Positions 1 to 12,267 of a DNA stretch of 36,539 nt are shown in pieces (position 1 is the stretch's first letter; every line of letters begins with the position of its first letter). The notes beneath the pieces are model-generated. The model did not search any database, was not told the origin of the DNA, and saw only the letters and a program-made list of their open reading frames with translations. The stretch is from the NCBI GenBank assembly GCA_025361065.1, contig JANYAY010000007.1, forward strand, positions 1 through 36,539. The letters run 5' to 3'. Origin of the DNA: Deltaproteobacteria bacterium. GTDB taxonomy: Bacteria; Desulfobacterota; Syntrophia; Syntrophales; Smithellaceae. Position numbers and translations under genes: made by a program.

Positions 1-157
1 AAGCAAGCTGGATAGCATCGTATCCTTCCTTGGCTTTGGTCTTTACCTGAACGACAACGGAAGGCTCAACCTCGATGGCGGTAACGCCAACTGCAGCGCC
101 ATCATCATCAAATACTTGAGTCATTCCTATTTTTTTTCCAATGATTCCCTTGTTCAT
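1..157 (-). CDS. rplC: 50S ribosomal protein L3, N-terminal part (runs off the window)
   Basis: This is the first 52 codons of a ribosomal protein L3 gene, cut by the window edge. The translation begins [20 protein letters not shown], which matches the typical bacterial L3 start ([13 protein letters not shown]). L3 is a primary 23S rRNA-binding protein needed early in 50S assembly. The ATG is at 155-157 and has a GGAAG ribosome binding site a few bases upstream. It follows rpsJ in the same direction after 93 bases, the standard S10-operon order. Confidence 0.95.
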   Translation of the reverse strand, partial: MNKGIIGKKIGMTQVFDDDGAAVGVTAIEVEPSVVVQVKTKAKEGYDAIQLA

Positions 158-250
158 TATCTTCCAACTTTTTATAAAATATAAAGCCAATAACCTACAT
201 TTTGAAGAATGGCAATAATTCTGACCATCTCCCAACATCCGAATTTGAAC

Positions 251-559
251 TTACGCTTTTATCTCAACATCCACTCCGGCAGATAAATCTAATTTCATCA
301 AGGCATCCACCGTAGCTTGCGTAGGCTCGACAATATCGATCAGTCTTTTATGTGTTCGAATTTCAAACTGTTCACGGGATTTTTTATCTACATGAGGTGA
401 ACGGTTTACGCAATATTTATTGATTTCCGTAGGAAGAGGAATGGGACCGGCGACACGTGCACCGGTCCTTTTTGCCGTTTCTACTATTTCTTCAACAGAA
501 CGATCCAGCAATTTATAGTCGTAAGCTCTAAGACGAATTCTAATCTTTTGGTCTTTCAT
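251..559 (-). CDS. rpsJ: 30S ribosomal protein S10 (also NusE)
   Basis: This encodes ribosomal protein S10, 102 residues, a head protein of the 30S subunit that also acts as NusE in antitermination with NusB. The N-terminus [17 protein letters not shown] and the block [24 protein letters not shown] are family signatures (shown here as separate motifs). I start at the ATG at 557-559, giving [10 protein letters not shown], which fits the family length. A GTG nine bases further upstream is in frame, but it sits only three bases from the only AGG-like binding site. It lies 26 bases after tuf and starts the S10 ribosomal protein run. Confidence 0.96.
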   Translation of the reverse strand: MKDQKIRIRLRAYDYKLLDRSVEEIVETAKRTGARVAGPIPLPTEINKYCVNRSPHVDKKSREQFEIRTHKRLIDIVEPTQATVDALMKLDLSAGVDVEIKA

Positions 560-585
560 TTGATCCACTAACCTTTTTCCTGTTT

Positions 586-1779
586 CTATTCAACAATCTT
601 GCTTACGACACCGGCACCTACTGTCCTGCCACCCTCGCGAATAGCGAATCTTAATTGTTCTTCCATGGCGATAGGGGTAATCAACTCTATCCGCATATTA
701 ACGTTATCACCGGGCATAACCATTTCTATGCCTTCCGGCAACGTCGCCACACCGGTCACATCTGTTGTCCGGAAATAAAACTGCGGACGGTAGCCGGAGA
801 AAAATGGTGTATGGCGCCCACCTTCTTCCTTGGTCAGAATATACACAGCGGCTTCAAATTTTGTGTGCGGAGTAATGGAACCCGGTTTGGCAATAACCTG
901 GCCTCTTTCCACTTCTTCGCGTTTGATACCGCGCAGCAGCAAACCGACATCATCACCGGCACGAGCTTCATCAAGAGTCTTGCGGAACATTTCCACGCCG
1001 GTCACAACTGTTTTAAAGGTAGGACGAATACCGATGATTTCGACTTCCTCGCCAACCTTCGCAATACCTCTATCCACTCTACCGGTGACAACTGTACCGC
1101 GGCCGGAAATGGTGAAAACATCACCAACAGGCATCAGGAAGGGTTTTTCGGTATCACGTTTGGGCTCGGGAATATAGCTATCAACCGCATCCAACAGTTC
1201 CCAAATGGACTTGGCATCGGCCGATTTAGGATCATCAGATTCCAATGCCTTTAAGGCGGAACCACGAATAATGGGAATATCATCACCGGGGAATTCATAT
1301 TGATTTAAAAGTTCTCGTAATTCGAGTTCAACCAGATCGAGAAGTTCCGGATCATCGACCAAGTCTACTTTATTGAGATAAACGACCACATAGGGGACCT
1401 GAACCTGGCGGGCAAGGAGGATGTGCTCGCGAGTTTGCGGCATGGGACCATCGGATGCCGCAACGACAAGAATCGTTCCATCCATATGGGCGGCGCCGGA
1501 AATCATGTTTTTGATATAGTCGGCGTGCCCCGGACAATCGACGTGAGCATAATGCCTTTTATCCGTCTGATATTCCACATGACAGATGTTGATGGTAACG
1601 CCTCTTTCTTTTTCTTCGGGAGCATTATCTATGGAATCAAAAGGCCGAAATTCCGCAAATCCTTTCGTGGCCAGATGTTTGGTAATCGCGGCCGTTAATG
1701 TAGTTTTACCATGATCTACGTGACCGATTGTTCCGATATTTAAATGCGGTTTCGTTCTTTCAAATTTTTTCTTTGCCAT
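586..1779 (-). CDS. tuf: Translation elongation factor Tu
   Basis: EF-Tu, 397 residues, is the GTPase that delivers aminoacyl-tRNA to the ribosome. The G1 loop GHVDHGKT is at residues 19-26, the G3 motif DCPGH at 81-85, and the G4 motif NKVD at 136-139, followed by the two beta-barrel domains. The ATG has a near-perfect AAGGAGGT site eight bases upstream. It lies 64 bases after rpsG with no fusA between them, which departs from the usual rpsL-rpsG-fusA-tuf order. The sequence does not show whether this is the only tuf copy, but the second common position, before rpmG, is empty in this window. Confidence 0.98.
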   Translation of the reverse strand: MAKKKFERTKPHLNIGTIGHVDHGKTTLTAAITKHLATKGFAEFRPFDSIDNAPEEKERGVTINICHVEYQTDKRHYAHVDCPGHADYIKNMISGAAHMDGTILVVAASDGPMPQTREHILLARQVQVPYVVVYLNKVDLVDDPELLDLVELELRELLNQYEFPGDDIPIIRGSALKALESDDPKSADAKSIWELLDAVDSYIPEPKRDTEKPFLMPVGDVFTISGRGTVVTGRVDRGIAKVGEEVEIIGIRPTFKTVVTGVEMFRKTLDEARAGDDVGLLLRGIKREEVERGQVIAKPGSITPHTKFEAAVYILTKEEGGRHTPFFSGYRPQFYFRTTDVTGVATLPEGIEMVMPGDNVNMRIELITPIAMEEQLRFAIREGGRTVGAGVVSKIVE

Positions 1780-1843
1780 GTCAATCTACCTCCTTAACTT
1801 TGAATGGTTAGTTCTCTTGTCGTTTAAGTAATATATCCTTTAA

Positions 1844-2314
1844 TTAAAATTTATAATGGGCGAAAGCTTTATTTGCTTCAGCCATTTTATGCACACTTTC
1901 TCTCTTTTTAATCGCTCCACCGCGGTTGTTGGCGGCATCAATCAATTCACCGGCCAGTTTTTCCCGCATTGTTTTTTCCGTACGATCCTGAGCATTGGTA
2001 ATCAACCAGCGGATGGCCAGCGCTGTACGCCGGGCCGGCACAACTTCCGTCGGCACTTGATAAGTAGAGCCGCCAACGCGCCTTGATTTAACTTCGATAA
2101 CCGGCTTAACGTTATTTAATGCTTTCTCGAAAAGCTCCACCGGCTGCTCTTTCATTTTCTTTTCAATAATATCAAAAGCACCGTAAAGAATACTTTCTGC
2201 AGTGCTCTTTTTACCCCGTTTTAATAACGAATTGACAAATTTCGCAACCAGTTTATTATTGAACTTAGGATCGGGCAAAACATCCCTTTTTTCTATTTCC
2301 CGTCTTCTTGGCAT
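1844..2314 (-). CDS. rpsG: 30S ribosomal protein S7
   Basis: Ribosomal protein S7, 156 residues, is the primary 16S rRNA 3'-domain binder that nucleates assembly of the 30S head. It starts [18 protein letters not shown] and carries the family blocks [11 protein letters not shown] and [10 protein letters not shown]. The ATG has a GGAGA site upstream. It lies 14 bases after rpsL, so the two are surely co-transcribed. In E. coli S7 represses its own operon by binding the rpsL-rpsG spacer; this spacer is far too short to hold that structure, so regulation is probably different here (inference). Confidence 0.97.
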   Translation of the reverse strand: MPRRREIEKRDVLPDPKFNNKLVAKFVNSLLKRGKKSTAESILYGAFDIIEKKMKEQPVELFEKALNNVKPVIEVKSRRVGGSTYQVPTEVVPARRTALAIRWLITNAQDRTEKTMREKLAGELIDAANNRGGAIKKRESVHKMAEANKAFAHYKF

Positions 2315-2328
2315 TTAACTATCTCCGT

Positions 2329-2700
2329 CTAACTTGGCTTTTTCGCACCATACTTTGACCTACTCTGCTTGCGATCGGCGACGCCGACAGCATCAAGTGT
2401 ACCTCTGACAATATGATACCTTACACCCGGCAAATCCTTAACTCTGCCACCGCGTACCAGAACGACTGAATGTTCCTGCAAGTTATGCCCTATACCCGGT
2501 ATGTAAGAAGTAACTTCATAACCACTAGTGAGTCGAACTCTGGCTACTTTCCGTAAAGCCGAATTAGGCTTCTTCGGAGTCGTCGTATAAACCCGGACAC
2601 AAACACCGCGACGTTGAGGTGAAGATCCCAGTGCCGGTGTATTTGTTTTCTTCTGTATCTTGTTTCTGCCTTTGCGAACCAATTGACTTATTGTCGGCAT
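2329..2700 (-). CDS. rpsL: 30S ribosomal protein S12
   Basis: Ribosomal protein S12, 123 residues, is a decoding-centre protein. The loop [12 protein letters not shown] carries Lys43, and the second loop [12 protein letters not shown] carries Lys88 and Asp89 (counting Met1). These positions have the residues normally linked to streptomycin sensitivity. Asp89 is the residue that RimO beta-methylthiolates, and a rimO gene is present at 33753-35105. The ATG has a strong GGGAGG site upstream. It follows rpoC after 102 bases, as in many proteobacteria with rpoBC-rpsL linkage. Confidence 0.98.
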   Translation of the reverse strand: MPTISQLVRKGRNKIQKKTNTPALGSSPQRRGVCVRVYTTTPKKPNSALRKVARVRLTSGYEVTSYIPGIGHNLQEHSVVLVRGGRVKDLPGVRYHIVRGTLDAVGVADRKQSRSKYGAKKPS

Positions 2701-2802
2701 TTTTCCTCCCGATCTATCTTTTCCCGCTAAATTCTCAGCAGCAGCAAAGCGTTGCTAACTATCAACTCAGCGCTCATATGTCAAGCTTTTTCTCAGCTTT
2801 CT

Positions 2803-5800
2803 TTAACTTTGTTCAACATTCATCCCTGTGTTCTGATCATCCACCTGAATACCCAGTTTCCGGTACATGACAAGACCGGTCCCGGCAGGTATCAAACGGC
2901 CCATAATAACGTTTTCTTTCAAGCCTCTCAGATAATCAGTCTTACCCGAAAGAGACGCTTCGGTAAGGACTCTTGTCGTTTCCTGGAACGAAGCGGCGGA
3001 AATGAAGCTCTGCGTACTGAGAGATGCCTTGGTAATACCCAGAAGCAAAGGTTCGCCAATAGCCGGACGGCCACCTTGAGCCATAACCTTGTCGTTTTCT
3101 TCCTGGAACCGATAACGCTCAACCTGCTCATCAGCTATAAACAAAGTATCACCGGGGTCGGTCACCCGAACCCTGCGCAACATCTGACGAACAATAACTT
3201 CCATATGCTTATCGTTGATCTTAACACCTTGCAAACGATAAACTTCCTGAACTTCATCAACCAGGTATCTGGCCAGTTCTTTTTCGCCCTTAATGGCCAA
3301 TAAGTCATGAGGATTGTTCATACCATCCATTAATGCATCACCTGGAGTAACACGATCACCTTCCTGGACGCTGATATGCTTACCTTTAGCAATCAGATAC
3401 TCTTTTTCTTCACCGATTTCCGGCGTAACGATTATTTTGCGTTTACCTTTGGCATCCTTACCATAAGAGACGACACCATCAATTTCACTGATGACGGCAA
3501 AATCTTTCGGCTTACGCGCCTCAAATAACTCGGCAACGCGGGGCAAACCACCTGTTATATCCTTTGTTTTTGTAGTTTCTCGCGGAATTTTCGCGATGAT
3601 ATCACCGGCACGGACTTCGTCTCCTTCGGAAACTACAATATTGATTCCAACAGACAAAAGATAGCGGGCCACGGCATTTGTAGATGCTAATTTGGCTGTC
3701 TTCCCCTTGCTGTCTTTAATCGAAACACGAGGTCTTAGGTCCCCGCCCCTGAATTCAACAATGACTTTACGGGACAGACCGGTAACTTCGTCCACTTGTT
3801 CCTGCATGGTTTTTCCTTCGATGATATCACCGAATTTAATTATACCGTCAACTTCCGCCAGGATTGGTATGGAGAAAGGATCCCATTCCGCCATTAATTG
3901 TCCACGCTTGACGATGGAATTATCACCTACTTTTAAATGAGCACCGTAAGGAACCGTATATTTACCGCGACTGCGTTGTTGTTCATCCAAAACGTGTACT
4001 TCACCATGACGGTTCATGACCACATAATCATTTTCTCTGGTTTTGACCGCATTTAAATTCACAAACTTGACCAGACCATCATGACGCGCTTCCAAAGTGG
4101 AATGCTCGTCAAATTTGGCCGTACCACCGATGTGGAATGTTCTCATGGTCAACTGCGTACCCGGCTCACCAATAGATTGAGCGGCAACGATACCGACAGC
4201 CTCACCAATGTTCACCAGATGGCCATGAGCCAGGTCGCGCCCGTAACACATGGCACAAACGCCATGCTTGGCCCGGCAGCTCAAAACAGATCGAATATTA
4301 ACCTGTTCAATTCCGGAATGATCAATTTTTTCCGCCAAAGCTTCGTCAATGGCTTCATTAGCCTGAACAATGACTTCACCGGTAAAAGGATCTTTTATTT
4401 CCTGCAGGGCAACTCTACCTAATACGCGTTCGCCGGCAGTTTCAATTATTTCACCGCCTTCCATCAATGCGGAAACATAAATTCCATCAACCGTTTCGCA
4501 ATCCCGCTCGGTAATTATGCAGTCTTGCGCGACGTCAACCAATCTTCGAGTCAAATACCCGGAGTTAGCTGTTTTTAGAGCAGTATCAGCCAAACCCTTA
4601 CGGGCGCCGTGAGTAGAAATAAAGTATTGCAAAACGGTTAAACCTTCGCGGAAGTTTGCCGTAATCGGCGTTTCAATAATTTCTCCCGACGGCTTGGCCA
4701 TCAATCCACGCATACCGGCCAATTGCCTTAATTGAACTCCTGAACCTCGGGCACCGGAATCAGCCATCATGTAAATCGGGTTGAAGCTTTCCACTTTCCG
4801 TTTCTTACCGTCGGCGCCGGTTACTTCTTCCGTACTAATGCCGTTCACCATTTCAGTGGCGATTTTCTCTGTAGATTGCGCCCAAATGTCGATAACTTTA
4901 TTATAACGCTCACCATCTGTGATTAAACCGTCCATATACTGTTTTTGAATTTTCAGAACATCTTTTTCAGCCTGTATTACAATGTGCTTTTTATTTTCCG
5001 GAATAATCATATTACCTACGGCAAAAGAAATTCCGGAAACTGTCGCGTATTTGAATCCCAAATCTTTGAGCCTGTCGGCAAGAAGCACCGTGGTTTTATC
5101 ACCACATAGCCGGTAACAATAGTCGATTAAATTAGCCAGTTCCTTTTTGTTCATTAACTTATTAACGGCATCGAAAGAAATTTCCGGGGGCACTATTTCC
5201 GAAAGAATTATTCGTCCCACTGTTGTGTCTTTTAATACAGAATTGATCCGCACTTTAATTTTGGCATGCAAATCGATTACGCCGGCATCAAGAGCCGAGC
5301 GGACTTCATCCGGATCGGCAAAAATCATTCCTTCGCCTTTGACATCGTTTTTGGCACGAGTCAAATAATAGATACCCAAAACGATGTCCTGACTGGGAAT
5401 AATAATCGGCTTTCCATTGGCCGGAGAAAGAATATTGTTGGTCGACATCATGAGCACGCGACATTCTGTTTGTGCTTCGATGGATAAAGGAACATGTACA
5501 GCCATCTGATCGCCGTCGAAGTCCGCATTAAAAGCCGTACAAACCAAAGGATGCAGGCGGATGGCCTTGCCTTCAATGAGTACCGGTTCAAAAGCCTGCA
5601 TACCGAGGCGATGCAGCGTCGGCGCACGGTTGAGCATAATAGGATATTCACGCACAACTTCGTCCAGCGCATCCCAAACTTCGGCAGTTTCGCGCTCCAC
5701 CATTTTCTTGGCGCTTTTTACTGTAGTAACATACCCTTTTTCCAACAGGCGGTTATAAACAAATGGTTTGAAGAGTTCCAGCCCCATCTTCTTGGGCAAG

Positions 5801-6903
5801 CCACACTGGTGAAGCCTTAAATCCGGGCCTACGGTAATAACTGAACGGCCGGAGTAATCAACTCTTTTCCCCAGCAAATTCTGGCGGAAACGGCCCTGCT
5901 TACCTTTGAGCATATCCGACAGCGATCTCAGCGGTCTTTTATTGGTACCGGTTATGGCCCGGCCACGGCGGCCGTTATCGAAGAGGACATCCACAGCTTC
6001 CTGCAGCATTCTTTTTTCATTGCGGATAATAATTTCCGGAGCATTTAATTCCTGTAACCGCTTCAAACGATTATTCCGGTTAATAACGCGTCTATATAAA
6101 TCGTTGAGATCAGAGGTGGCAAAACGGCCACCATCAAGCGGAACCAGAGGGCGCAGATCCGGCGGGATAACGGGAAGAACCGTCAAAATCATCCATTCCG
6201 ATTTATTACCTGACTTGCGCAGAGCTTCAACGACTTTAAGTCTTTTAACAAGCTTCTTTTTCTTTGTCTCAGAAACAACGCCGACAACTTCAGTCCTTAA
6301 TTCTTCATAAAGCTTTTCTAAATCAATTTCTTCGAGCAGTTGTCTTACTGCTTCAGCTCCGATTCCAACAACAAAGCCATTTTCTCCATATTGTTCTATA
6401 CAGTCGCTATACTCTTCGTCTGTAAGCAGTTCTTTCTTTTTCAAAGGAGTCGCTTTGGGATCAAGCACAATCCATGATTCAAAATAAAGAACTTTTTCCA
6501 GTTCCTTCAATGACAAATCCATGAGATTGCCGATACGGCTGGGTAGACTTTTTAAAAACCAGATATGGGCAACAGGAGTAGCCAGTGTTATATGCCCCAT
6601 TCTTTCCCGGCGGACTTTGGACTGAATAACTTCCACACCGCACTTTTCGCAAACAACACCCCGGTGCTTCATCCGTTTATAGCGACCGCACAGGCATTCG
6701 TAATCTTTTACCGGCCCAAAGATTTTAGCACAAAAAAGTCCGTCTCTTTCCGGCTTAAATGTCCGGTAGTTGATTGTTTCCGGTTTCTTGACTTCGCCGT
6801 GCGACCAGGAAAGAATCTTCTCCGGCGAAGCAATTGAAATCTTCATGGCATTGAATCTAATGGGGTTTTTTGGTTTTTCAAAATAGCTGAAAACGTCTTC
6901 CAC
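2803..6903 (-). CDS. rpoC: DNA-directed RNA polymerase subunit beta'
   Basis: RNA polymerase beta' subunit, 1366 residues, the normal length for a proteobacterium. The N-terminal zinc finger is [20 protein letters not shown]. The catalytic magnesium motif [12 protein letters not shown] lies near residue 460, and the second zinc-binding cluster [13 protein letters not shown] lies in the C-terminal half, after the trigger-loop region. The start codon is GTG at 6901-6903, with an AGGAG site eight bases upstream. It follows rpoB by 49 bases. I see no insertion or truncation compared with the family. Confidence 0.98.
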   Translation of the reverse strand: MEDVFSYFEKPKNPIRFNAMKISIASPEKILSWSHGEVKKPETINYRTFKPERDGLFCAKIFGPVKDYECLCGRYKRMKHRGVVCEKCGVEVIQSKVRRERMGHITLATPVAHIWFLKSLPSRIGNLMDLSLKELEKVLYFESWIVLDPKATPLKKKELLTDEEYSDCIEQYGENGFVVGIGAEAVRQLLEEIDLEKLYEELRTEVVGVVSETKKKKLVKRLKVVEALRKSGNKSEWMILTVLPVIPPDLRPLVPLDGGRFATSDLNDLYRRVINRNNRLKRLQELNAPEIIIRNEKRMLQEAVDVLFDNGRRGRAITGTNKRPLRSLSDMLKGKQGRFRQNLLGKRVDYSGRSVITVGPDLRLHQCGLPKKMGLELFKPFVYNRLLEKGYVTTVKSAKKMVERETAEVWDALDEVVREYPIMLNRAPTLHRLGMQAFEPVLIEGKAIRLHPLVCTAFNADFDGDQMAVHVPLSIEAQTECRVLMMSTNNILSPANGKPIIIPSQDIVLGIYYLTRAKNDVKGEGMIFADPDEVRSALDAGVIDLHAKIKVRINSVLKDTTVGRIILSEIVPPEISFDAVNKLMNKKELANLIDYCYRLCGDKTTVLLADRLKDLGFKYATVSGISFAVGNMIIPENKKHIVIQAEKDVLKIQKQYMDGLITDGERYNKVIDIWAQSTEKIATEMVNGISTEEVTGADGKKRKVESFNPIYMMADSGARGSGVQLRQLAGMRGLMAKPSGEIIETPITANFREGLTVLQYFISTHGARKGLADTALKTANSGYLTRRLVDVAQDCIITERDCETVDGIYVSALMEGGEIIETAGERVLGRVALQEIKDPFTGEVIVQANEAIDEALAEKIDHSGIEQVNIRSVLSCRAKHGVCAMCYGRDLAHGHLVNIGEAVGIVAAQSIGEPGTQLTMRTFHIGGTAKFDEHSTLEARHDGLVKFVNLNAVKTRENDYVVMNRHGEVHVLDEQQRSRGKYTVPYGAHLKVGDNSIVKRGQLMAEWDPFSIPILAEVDGIIKFGDIIEGKTMQEQVDEVTGLSRKVIVEFRGGDLRPRVSIKDSKGKTAKLASTNAVARYLLSVGINIVVSEGDEVRAGDIIAKIPRETTKTKDITGGLPRVAELFEARKPKDFAVISEIDGVVSYGKDAKGKRKIIVTPEIGEEKEYLIAKGKHISVQEGDRVTPGDALMDGMNNPHDLLAIKGEKELARYLVDEVQEVYRLQGVKINDKHMEVIVRQMLRRVRVTDPGDTLFIADEQVERYRFQEENDKVMAQGGRPAIGEPLLLGITKASLSTQSFISAASFQETTRVLTEASLSGKTDYLRGLKENVIMGRLIPAGTGLVMYRKLGIQVDDQNTGMNVEQS

Positions 6904-6952
6904 AGCTTATTCTCCTGTACGATTAAAAACTTTAGTAAAACTTAAGAGCCAA

Positions 6953-9900
6953 TTATTGTTCTTCAACTAATTCCACGTCTAAACCGAGGCTTTGGAGCTC
7001 TTTTACTAATACGTTAAAGGACTCCGGTAAACCCGGCTCAAATGTATGTTCACCCTTGACGATAGATTCATAAATTCTTGTTCTGCCCGCCACATCATCC
7101 GATTTAACCGTGAGAAATTCCTGCAGGGTATATGAAGCACCATAAGCTTCCATTGCCCATACTTCCATCTCACCTAGTCTCTGTCCACCGAATTGAGCTT
7201 TACCCCCCAGTGGCTGCTGGGTTACCAGTGAATATGGTCCTATGGAACGAGCATGAATTTTATTATCAACCAAATGGTGCAGCTTCAACATGTATATGAT
7301 GCCGACCGTAACTTCCTGATCAAATGGATCACCGGTTCTTCCGTCAAAAAGAACCGCCTGACCTGATTGCGGCAACTCCGCCATCGTTAATAAATCGCTG
7401 ATCCTGGCCTCCGGACAACCATCGAACACAGGACTCGCCACAAGCATTCCTTTTTTCAGGCGGCCGACAAACTTCTTCGTATCTTCAGCAGAAGCCTGAT
7501 CAATAAATTTATCAAAATCAGGTGATGAGTAAGTTTTTTTCAACTCGCTCTTGATATTGATCAGATTACTATTTTTTTCTAAAAGCTCATTTAAACCTTC
7601 GCCAATTGTTTTCGCCGCCCAGCCCAGGTGTGTTTCTAAAATTTGTCCGATATTCATACGTGAAGGCACGCCTAAAGGGTTTAAAACAATATCTACCGTA
7701 GAACCATCGGCAAAATAAGGCATATCTTCTTCGGGCAGAATTCTGGATAAAACACCTTTGTTACCATGCCGTCCGGCCATCTTGTCGCCGACAGAAAGCT
7801 TCCTTTTGATGGCAACATAAATTTTAACCATTTTGATCACACCCGGAGGAAGTTCATCACTCGCCTTAATCTTCTCCAGCTTTTCTTCAAAATGAGCCTG
7901 AACGAAATCAATTTTACGCTCGAGAGCGGAATGCAAATTGTTTAACTTCTCTTCAGTGCCGTCATTTTCCGCAATGGTAATTTCTTTCCAGTAGGCGAAA
8001 GGTATCTCCGCCCAAATTTCTTTCGTAATTTTATCACCCTTTTTGATCAGGGTTTTCTTTTTGACATCGACAATTTTTGCAGCTACAGTCTTTCCGACAA
8101 CCAGTTTTGTAATATCTTTTCTCACTGTCTCGGTTAGAATATGGATTTCATCGTCTCTGTCTTTAGTTAACTGTTCGATGGCATCCGCTTCAATCGCCTG
8201 TGAACGCAAATCTCTTTCGGCACCTTTTCTCGTAAATATCTTGACGTCAACAACTGTGCCTTCAACTCCGGGAGGTACGCGCAAAGATGTATCGCGCACG
8301 TCGCTGGCCTTTTCTCCGAAAATTGCCCGCAGAAGCTTTTCTTCCGCAGACAGTTGGGTTTCTCCCTTGGGAGTGATCTTACCGACAAGAATATCACCCG
8401 GTTTGACCGAAACTCCGATGCGGATAATACCGCTTTCATCCAGATTCCGCAGGGATTCTTCACCCACATTGGGAATATCCCGCGTAATTTCTTCTTTACC
8501 CAGCTTCGTATCGCGGGCCATTGTTTCAAATTCTTCGATATGAATGGATGTATAAACGTCTTCTCTAACAATTCGTTCACTGACCAGAATCGAATCTTCG
8601 TAGTTGTTGCCACCCCAGGACATAAAAGCAACCATAACATTACGGCCAAGGGCCAGTTCGCCATTGTCTGTGGCCGGCCCGTCGGCGAGAATATCTTTTT
8701 TATGGACGCGCTCACCAACATCGACAATCGGCTTCTGGTTAAAGCAAGTATCCTGATTGGAACGCTGATATTTAGATAGTGTATAAATATCCACTCCCGT
8801 ATCGATACCATCTTCTTCCGGATGATCAGCTCTTACTATTATTCTCGAAGCATCAATACTTTCTACAACACCCGCCCGGCGAGCAGAAAGAACCGCGCCG
8901 GAATCACGGGCAACAATTGATTCCATACCTGTGCCAACAACCGGCACTTCCGGACACATCAATGGTACCGCTTGCCGCTGCATGTTTGATCCCATAAGGG
9001 CGCGGTTGGCATCATCATGCTCCAAAAACGGAATTAAGGCAGCCGCTACGGAAACAAGCTGATTGGGCGATACATCCATTAATTTAATATCTTCCGGCAA
9101 AACAGAAATAAAATCGTCCCCTTTTCTGACGGAAATCAGCTCTTCAATAAATTTACCGTTTTTATCTAAAGGACGGTCGGAGGGTGCAATGATTTGGTTT
9201 TCTTCTTCAATTGCCGTCATGAAGCGGATTTCATTCTCTACACGGCCATTTTCCACTATTTTATAGGGAGTTTCAATAAACCCAAACTCATTAACCCGCG
9301 CATAAGTACTCAAAGAAACTATCAAGCCGATATTCGGACCTTCCGGCGTTTCCACCGGGCAAATACGGCCATAATGCGTATTATGAACATCACGCACTTC
9401 AAATCCCGCCCGCTCCCGCGTTAATCCTCCGGGCCCCAATGCCGATAAACGGCGCTTGTGTGTAATTTCGGAAAGAGGATTGGTCTGATCCATAAATTGT
9501 GAAAGCTGACTGGAACCATAAAACTCGTTGACTACAGCAGAGACCGGTTTTGCATTAATCAAGTCATGAGGCATCATTGTTTCGATGTCCTGCAAGCTCA
9601 TTTTTTCTTTGATGGCCCGCTCCATGCGCACCAAGCCAATACGATACTGGTTTTCTATGAGTTCCCCAACAGAGCGTACACGCCGGTTTCCCAAATGATC
9701 GATATCATCAACGCTGCATTCTCCAACACCATTTTTTAAATCAACCAGATATTTAACTGCCGCCAGGATATCGTCATTACGCAAAACCGTAACACTTGTA
9801 GGCACATTTAAACGCAATTTGTAATTCATCTTGGCACGGCCGACATCAGACAAATCGTAAGTTTCCGATTCAAAGAAGAGGCTCTTGAAAAATTTTGTGG

Positions 9901-11068
9901 CTGTCTCCGGAGTGGGCGGATTGCTCGGACGCAGCCGACGATATATCTCTAAAACTCCATCTTCGGAGGTATCGATTTTGTCCATCAGCAAAGTATCACG
10001 GATGGAAACATTATCCAGATCTTCATCCAGATGGATGAATTTCAATTCGGAAACACCCTTCTCTTTAGCAATTTCTAAACCATTGAGGGGCAATTCTTCG
10101 TTACAACGGAAAATAATCTCTCCGGTTTTCGCATCGTGAATATCAGAAGAAAGTATCTTCCCCACGAGATCTGCTTCCTTAACGGGAATATGTTTTACGC
10201 CCGCATCTATTACTTTCTTCAAAAGAGGCTTAGTTAACTTACGCCCTTTTTTGACTATAGTATCCGCACTTTTCGGATCCTTGATATCTTCCGGTGCTTT
10301 TTGACCCACCAGAGAATCATTAACGGCGAAGTAAAGCTTTTCACCTTCAATGGTTATTTTTTCAATATTATAAAAATAATTCAAAATAAATTCTGTCGAA
10401 TTACCCATTGCCTTGAGCAAAATTGTGACGGGCATTTTGCGCCTGCGGTCAATTCGCATGTAGAGGAGATCTTTGGAATCAAATTCCAAATCCAGCCACG
10501 AACCTCTTATGGGAATGACCCGTGCCGAATAAATCAATTTGCCGCTGGCAACGGTTTTACCTTTATCATGATCAAAGAAGATGCCGGGTGAGCGGTGCAA
10601 TTGGCTGACAATTACCCGCTCCGTTCCGTTAACGATAAATGTTCCATTTTCCGTCATCAACGGAATTTCGCCAAAGTAAATTTCCTGTTCCTTAATATCG
10701 CGTATCGGCTTTGTTTCATTTGGTTCTTTATTAATCTTGCCGTCATTAAGACGGTCTGTATCAAAAACAACGAGCCTGACGACAATTTTCAAAGGAGCAG
10801 CATAGGTCATTCCTTTTTGAACGCACTCCCTTACATCATACCGGACATCACCAATCTTATAACTGACAAACTCCAACGAACATTTCCCGCTAAAATCCGA
10901 AATGGGAAAGACACTCTTGAAAGCACCCTGCAAACCGATGTTCGCCCTTTTAGTCGGCGGCAAATCCTTCTGCAGGAATTTTTCATAAGATTGTGTTTGG
11001 ATCTCAATTAGATTAGGTATATCCAGTGCTTTTTTTACCCGGCCAAAATTTCTTCTAAAATTGCCCAT
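6953..11068 (-). CDS. rpoB: DNA-directed RNA polymerase subunit beta
   Basis: RNA polymerase beta subunit, 1371 residues. The rifampicin-binding region reads [20 protein letters not shown] and continues [20 protein letters not shown]; the Asp, His and Ser at the classic resistance positions are all wild-type. The C-terminal clamp region includes [20 protein letters not shown]. The ATG at 11068 has an AAGGAT site. It follows rplL by 30 bases and precedes rpoC, as in almost all bacteria. Its dosage is probably set together with rplJL by the L10 leader upstream. Confidence 0.98.
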   Translation of the reverse strand: MGNFRRNFGRVKKALDIPNLIEIQTQSYEKFLQKDLPPTKRANIGLQGAFKSVFPISDFSGKCSLEFVSYKIGDVRYDVRECVQKGMTYAAPLKIVVRLVVFDTDRLNDGKINKEPNETKPIRDIKEQEIYFGEIPLMTENGTFIVNGTERVIVSQLHRSPGIFFDHDKGKTVASGKLIYSARVIPIRGSWLDLEFDSKDLLYMRIDRRRKMPVTILLKAMGNSTEFILNYFYNIEKITIEGEKLYFAVNDSLVGQKAPEDIKDPKSADTIVKKGRKLTKPLLKKVIDAGVKHIPVKEADLVGKILSSDIHDAKTGEIIFRCNEELPLNGLEIAKEKGVSELKFIHLDEDLDNVSIRDTLLMDKIDTSEDGVLEIYRRLRPSNPPTPETATKFFKSLFFESETYDLSDVGRAKMNYKLRLNVPTSVTVLRNDDILAAVKYLVDLKNGVGECSVDDIDHLGNRRVRSVGELIENQYRIGLVRMERAIKEKMSLQDIETMMPHDLINAKPVSAVVNEFYGSSQLSQFMDQTNPLSEITHKRRLSALGPGGLTRERAGFEVRDVHNTHYGRICPVETPEGPNIGLIVSLSTYARVNEFGFIETPYKIVENGRVENEIRFMTAIEEENQIIAPSDRPLDKNGKFIEELISVRKGDDFISVLPEDIKLMDVSPNQLVSVAAALIPFLEHDDANRALMGSNMQRQAVPLMCPEVPVVGTGMESIVARDSGAVLSARRAGVVESIDASRIIVRADHPEEDGIDTGVDIYTLSKYQRSNQDTCFNQKPIVDVGERVHKKDILADGPATDNGELALGRNVMVAFMSWGGNNYEDSILVSERIVREDVYTSIHIEEFETMARDTKLGKEEITRDIPNVGEESLRNLDESGIIRIGVSVKPGDILVGKITPKGETQLSAEEKLLRAIFGEKASDVRDTSLRVPPGVEGTVVDVKIFTRKGAERDLRSQAIEADAIEQLTKDRDDEIHILTETVRKDITKLVVGKTVAAKIVDVKKKTLIKKGDKITKEIWAEIPFAYWKEITIAENDGTEEKLNNLHSALERKIDFVQAHFEEKLEKIKASDELPPGVIKMVKIYVAIKRKLSVGDKMAGRHGNKGVLSRILPEEDMPYFADGSTVDIVLNPLGVPSRMNIGQILETHLGWAAKTIGEGLNELLEKNSNLINIKSELKKTYSSPDFDKFIDQASAEDTKKFVGRLKKGMLVASPVFDGCPEARISDLLTMAELPQSGQAVLFDGRTGDPFDQEVTVGIIYMLKLHHLVDNKIHARSIGPYSLVTQQPLGGKAQFGGQRLGEMEVWAMEAYGASYTLQEFLTVKSDDVAGRTRIYESIVKGEHTFEPGLPESFNVLVKELQSLGLDVELVEEQ

Positions 11069-11098
11069 AGCATCCTTAAAATAATATATTAAATATTA

Positions 11099-11485
11099 TT
11101 ATTTAATCTCGACTGTTCCGCCAACTTCTTCAATTTTCTTCTTAATAGATGCAGCTTCATCTTTGGAAACGGCTTCTTTGATCGGCTTGGGTACTCCCTC
11201 CACCAAATCCTTGGCTTCTTTTAAGCCTAAACCGGTAATGGCCCGAACAACCTTGATTACCTGAATCTTCTCCGCACCAAATCCGGTAAGAATAGCATTG
11301 AATTCGGTCTGTTCTTCCACCGGAGCAGCAGCAGCGGCACCAGGACCTGCAACAGCCGCCATCATCGGAGCCGCCGCAGAAACACCAAATTTTTCTTCTA
11401 ATTCTTTAACTAAAGCGGAAAGCTCTAATACGGTCATACCTTCAATGAATTTGACTACATCTTCTTTTGTAATTTGATTTGACAT
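11099..11485 (-). CDS. rplL: 50S ribosomal protein L7/L12
   Basis: Ribosomal stalk protein L7/L12, 128 residues. It shows the expected layout: a helical N-terminal dimerisation domain, an Ala/Pro-rich hinge near residues 45-57, and a C-terminal domain ([20 protein letters not shown], then [11 protein letters not shown]) that recruits translation GTPases such as EF-Tu. An AGGAAAT site precedes the ATG. It follows rplJ by 27 bases. L12 binds the C-terminal helix of L10, so the pair is made from one transcript. Confidence 0.97.
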   Translation of the reverse strand: MSNQITKEDVVKFIEGMTVLELSALVKELEEKFGVSAAAPMMAAVAGPGAAAAAPVEEQTEFNAILTGFGAEKIQVIKVVRAITGLGLKEAKDLVEGVPKPIKEAVSKDEAASIKKKIEEVGGTVEIK

Positions 11486-11512
11486 ATTTCCTATACCTCT
11501 CTGTATGTTTTA

Positions 11513-12037
11513 TTAGTTTAAGGTTTTTTTCTTATCACAATAAGCATTGAGCACTTGAACAAAATTTCTCGGTACGCCGCTTAACACTGTTACCAGTGAT
11601 GTCGGCACTGCTGCCATGACAGAAACCAATTTTCCAAGTAGAACCTCTCTGCTGGGTAACTCCGCCAAAAGAGTAATATCACTCTTGTTTAATATTTTGC
11701 CGTCCAGTACACCAATCTTGATTTCCAATTCCGGATTTTTCCTGGCGAAATCAATAAGAGCCTTTGTCGGCTCCACTGGATCTTTGTAGCTTAAAACAAT
11801 GGCAATGGGCCATTTGAAATGATCAGCAAGTACGCTGAACGCTGTTTCTTTCGCAGCAATGTCCAAAAGTGTGTTTTTCACAACTTTCAACTCAGCATTC
11901 GACTTGCGCAGTACATTTCTTAGCGCTTCCATCTTCGCAACATTCATCTTGCTGAAACTGGTTAAAACGCCGAGATTGGCCTCTTTGAGTTTTACCTGCA
12001 GTTCGGATACAATTTGCTCTTTCGTTCTCCGATCCAA
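11513..12037 (-). CDS. rplJ: 50S ribosomal protein L10
   Basis: Ribosomal protein L10, 174 residues, anchors the L7/L12 stalk to 23S rRNA. Family features include an N-terminus with the pattern of xKxxIVxELxxKLKEA, the block LRKSNAELKVVKNTL, and the C-terminal L12-binding helix. The start codon is TTG at 12035-12037, with a strong AGGAGG site; I accept it because no ATG or GTG nearby is better placed. The 230-base spacer upstream holds a recognisable L10 leader and a terminator-like hairpin, so autoregulation by L10(L12)4 is likely (known for the family, inferred here). Confidence 0.96.
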   Translation of the reverse strand: MDRRTKEQIVSELQVKLKEANLGVLTSFSKMNVAKMEALRNVLRKSNAELKVVKNTLLDIAAKETAFSVLADHFKWPIAIVLSYKDPVEPTKALIDFARKNPELEIKIGVLDGKILNKSDITLLAELPSREVLLGKLVSVMAAVPTSLVTVLSGVPRNFVQVLNAYCDKKKTLN

Positions 12038-12102
12038 TATATCAGCCTCCTTTCAATAATTTTTATTATCATGAGGCCGGAGAATATAGCCACATACAGA
12101 AG

Positions 12103-12142
12103 AAAAAAACGGTAACACTTTCTACAATCCGATGCCCGTTTT
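12103..12142 (-). terminator. Terminator-like hairpin (possible attenuator) upstream of rplJ
   Basis: Minus-strand AAAACGG at 12142-12136 can pair with CCGTTTT at 12112-12106, closing a 23-base loop. The 3' arm runs straight into TTTTTTTCTTC. It lies between the L10 leader core and the rplJ ribosome binding site. Partial termination here would adjust expression of rplJL-rpoBC relative to rplKA. The stem is short and A/T-rich and the loop is long, so the strength is uncertain. Confidence 0.5.
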
Positions 12143-12184
12143 CCAAAAATAGTTTACTTTAATAAAGCAACTCTTTTTATTCTA

Positions 12185-12240
12185 CGAGTCTCGGCAGGCC
12201 GCATTACGTTTAAACTTCTGTACCTGCTATCTTCGACCTT
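12185..12240 (-). promoter_or_regulatory. L10 leader: binding site for L10(L12)4 in the rplJ 5' UTR
   Basis: On the minus strand the spacer reads GGTCGAAGATAGCAGGT, then a 20-base loop, then GGCCTGCCGAGACT. GCAGG pairs with CCTGC, and GGTC pairs with GACT after the asymmetric internal segments GAAGATA and CGA. This is the conserved kink-turn-like core of the ribosomal protein L10 leader family. The core ends about 150 bases upstream of the rplJ start. Recognition is from memory of the consensus, not from a covariance model. Confidence 0.85.
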
Positions 12241-12267
12241 TTATCTTAAAATATCAACAACCGCACA

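Noticed and set aside
8043-8811. Long open frames of 141 to 214 codons on both strands inside rpoB
   Set aside because: They are shadows of the conserved rpoB frame, have no ribosome binding site and resemble no protein family.
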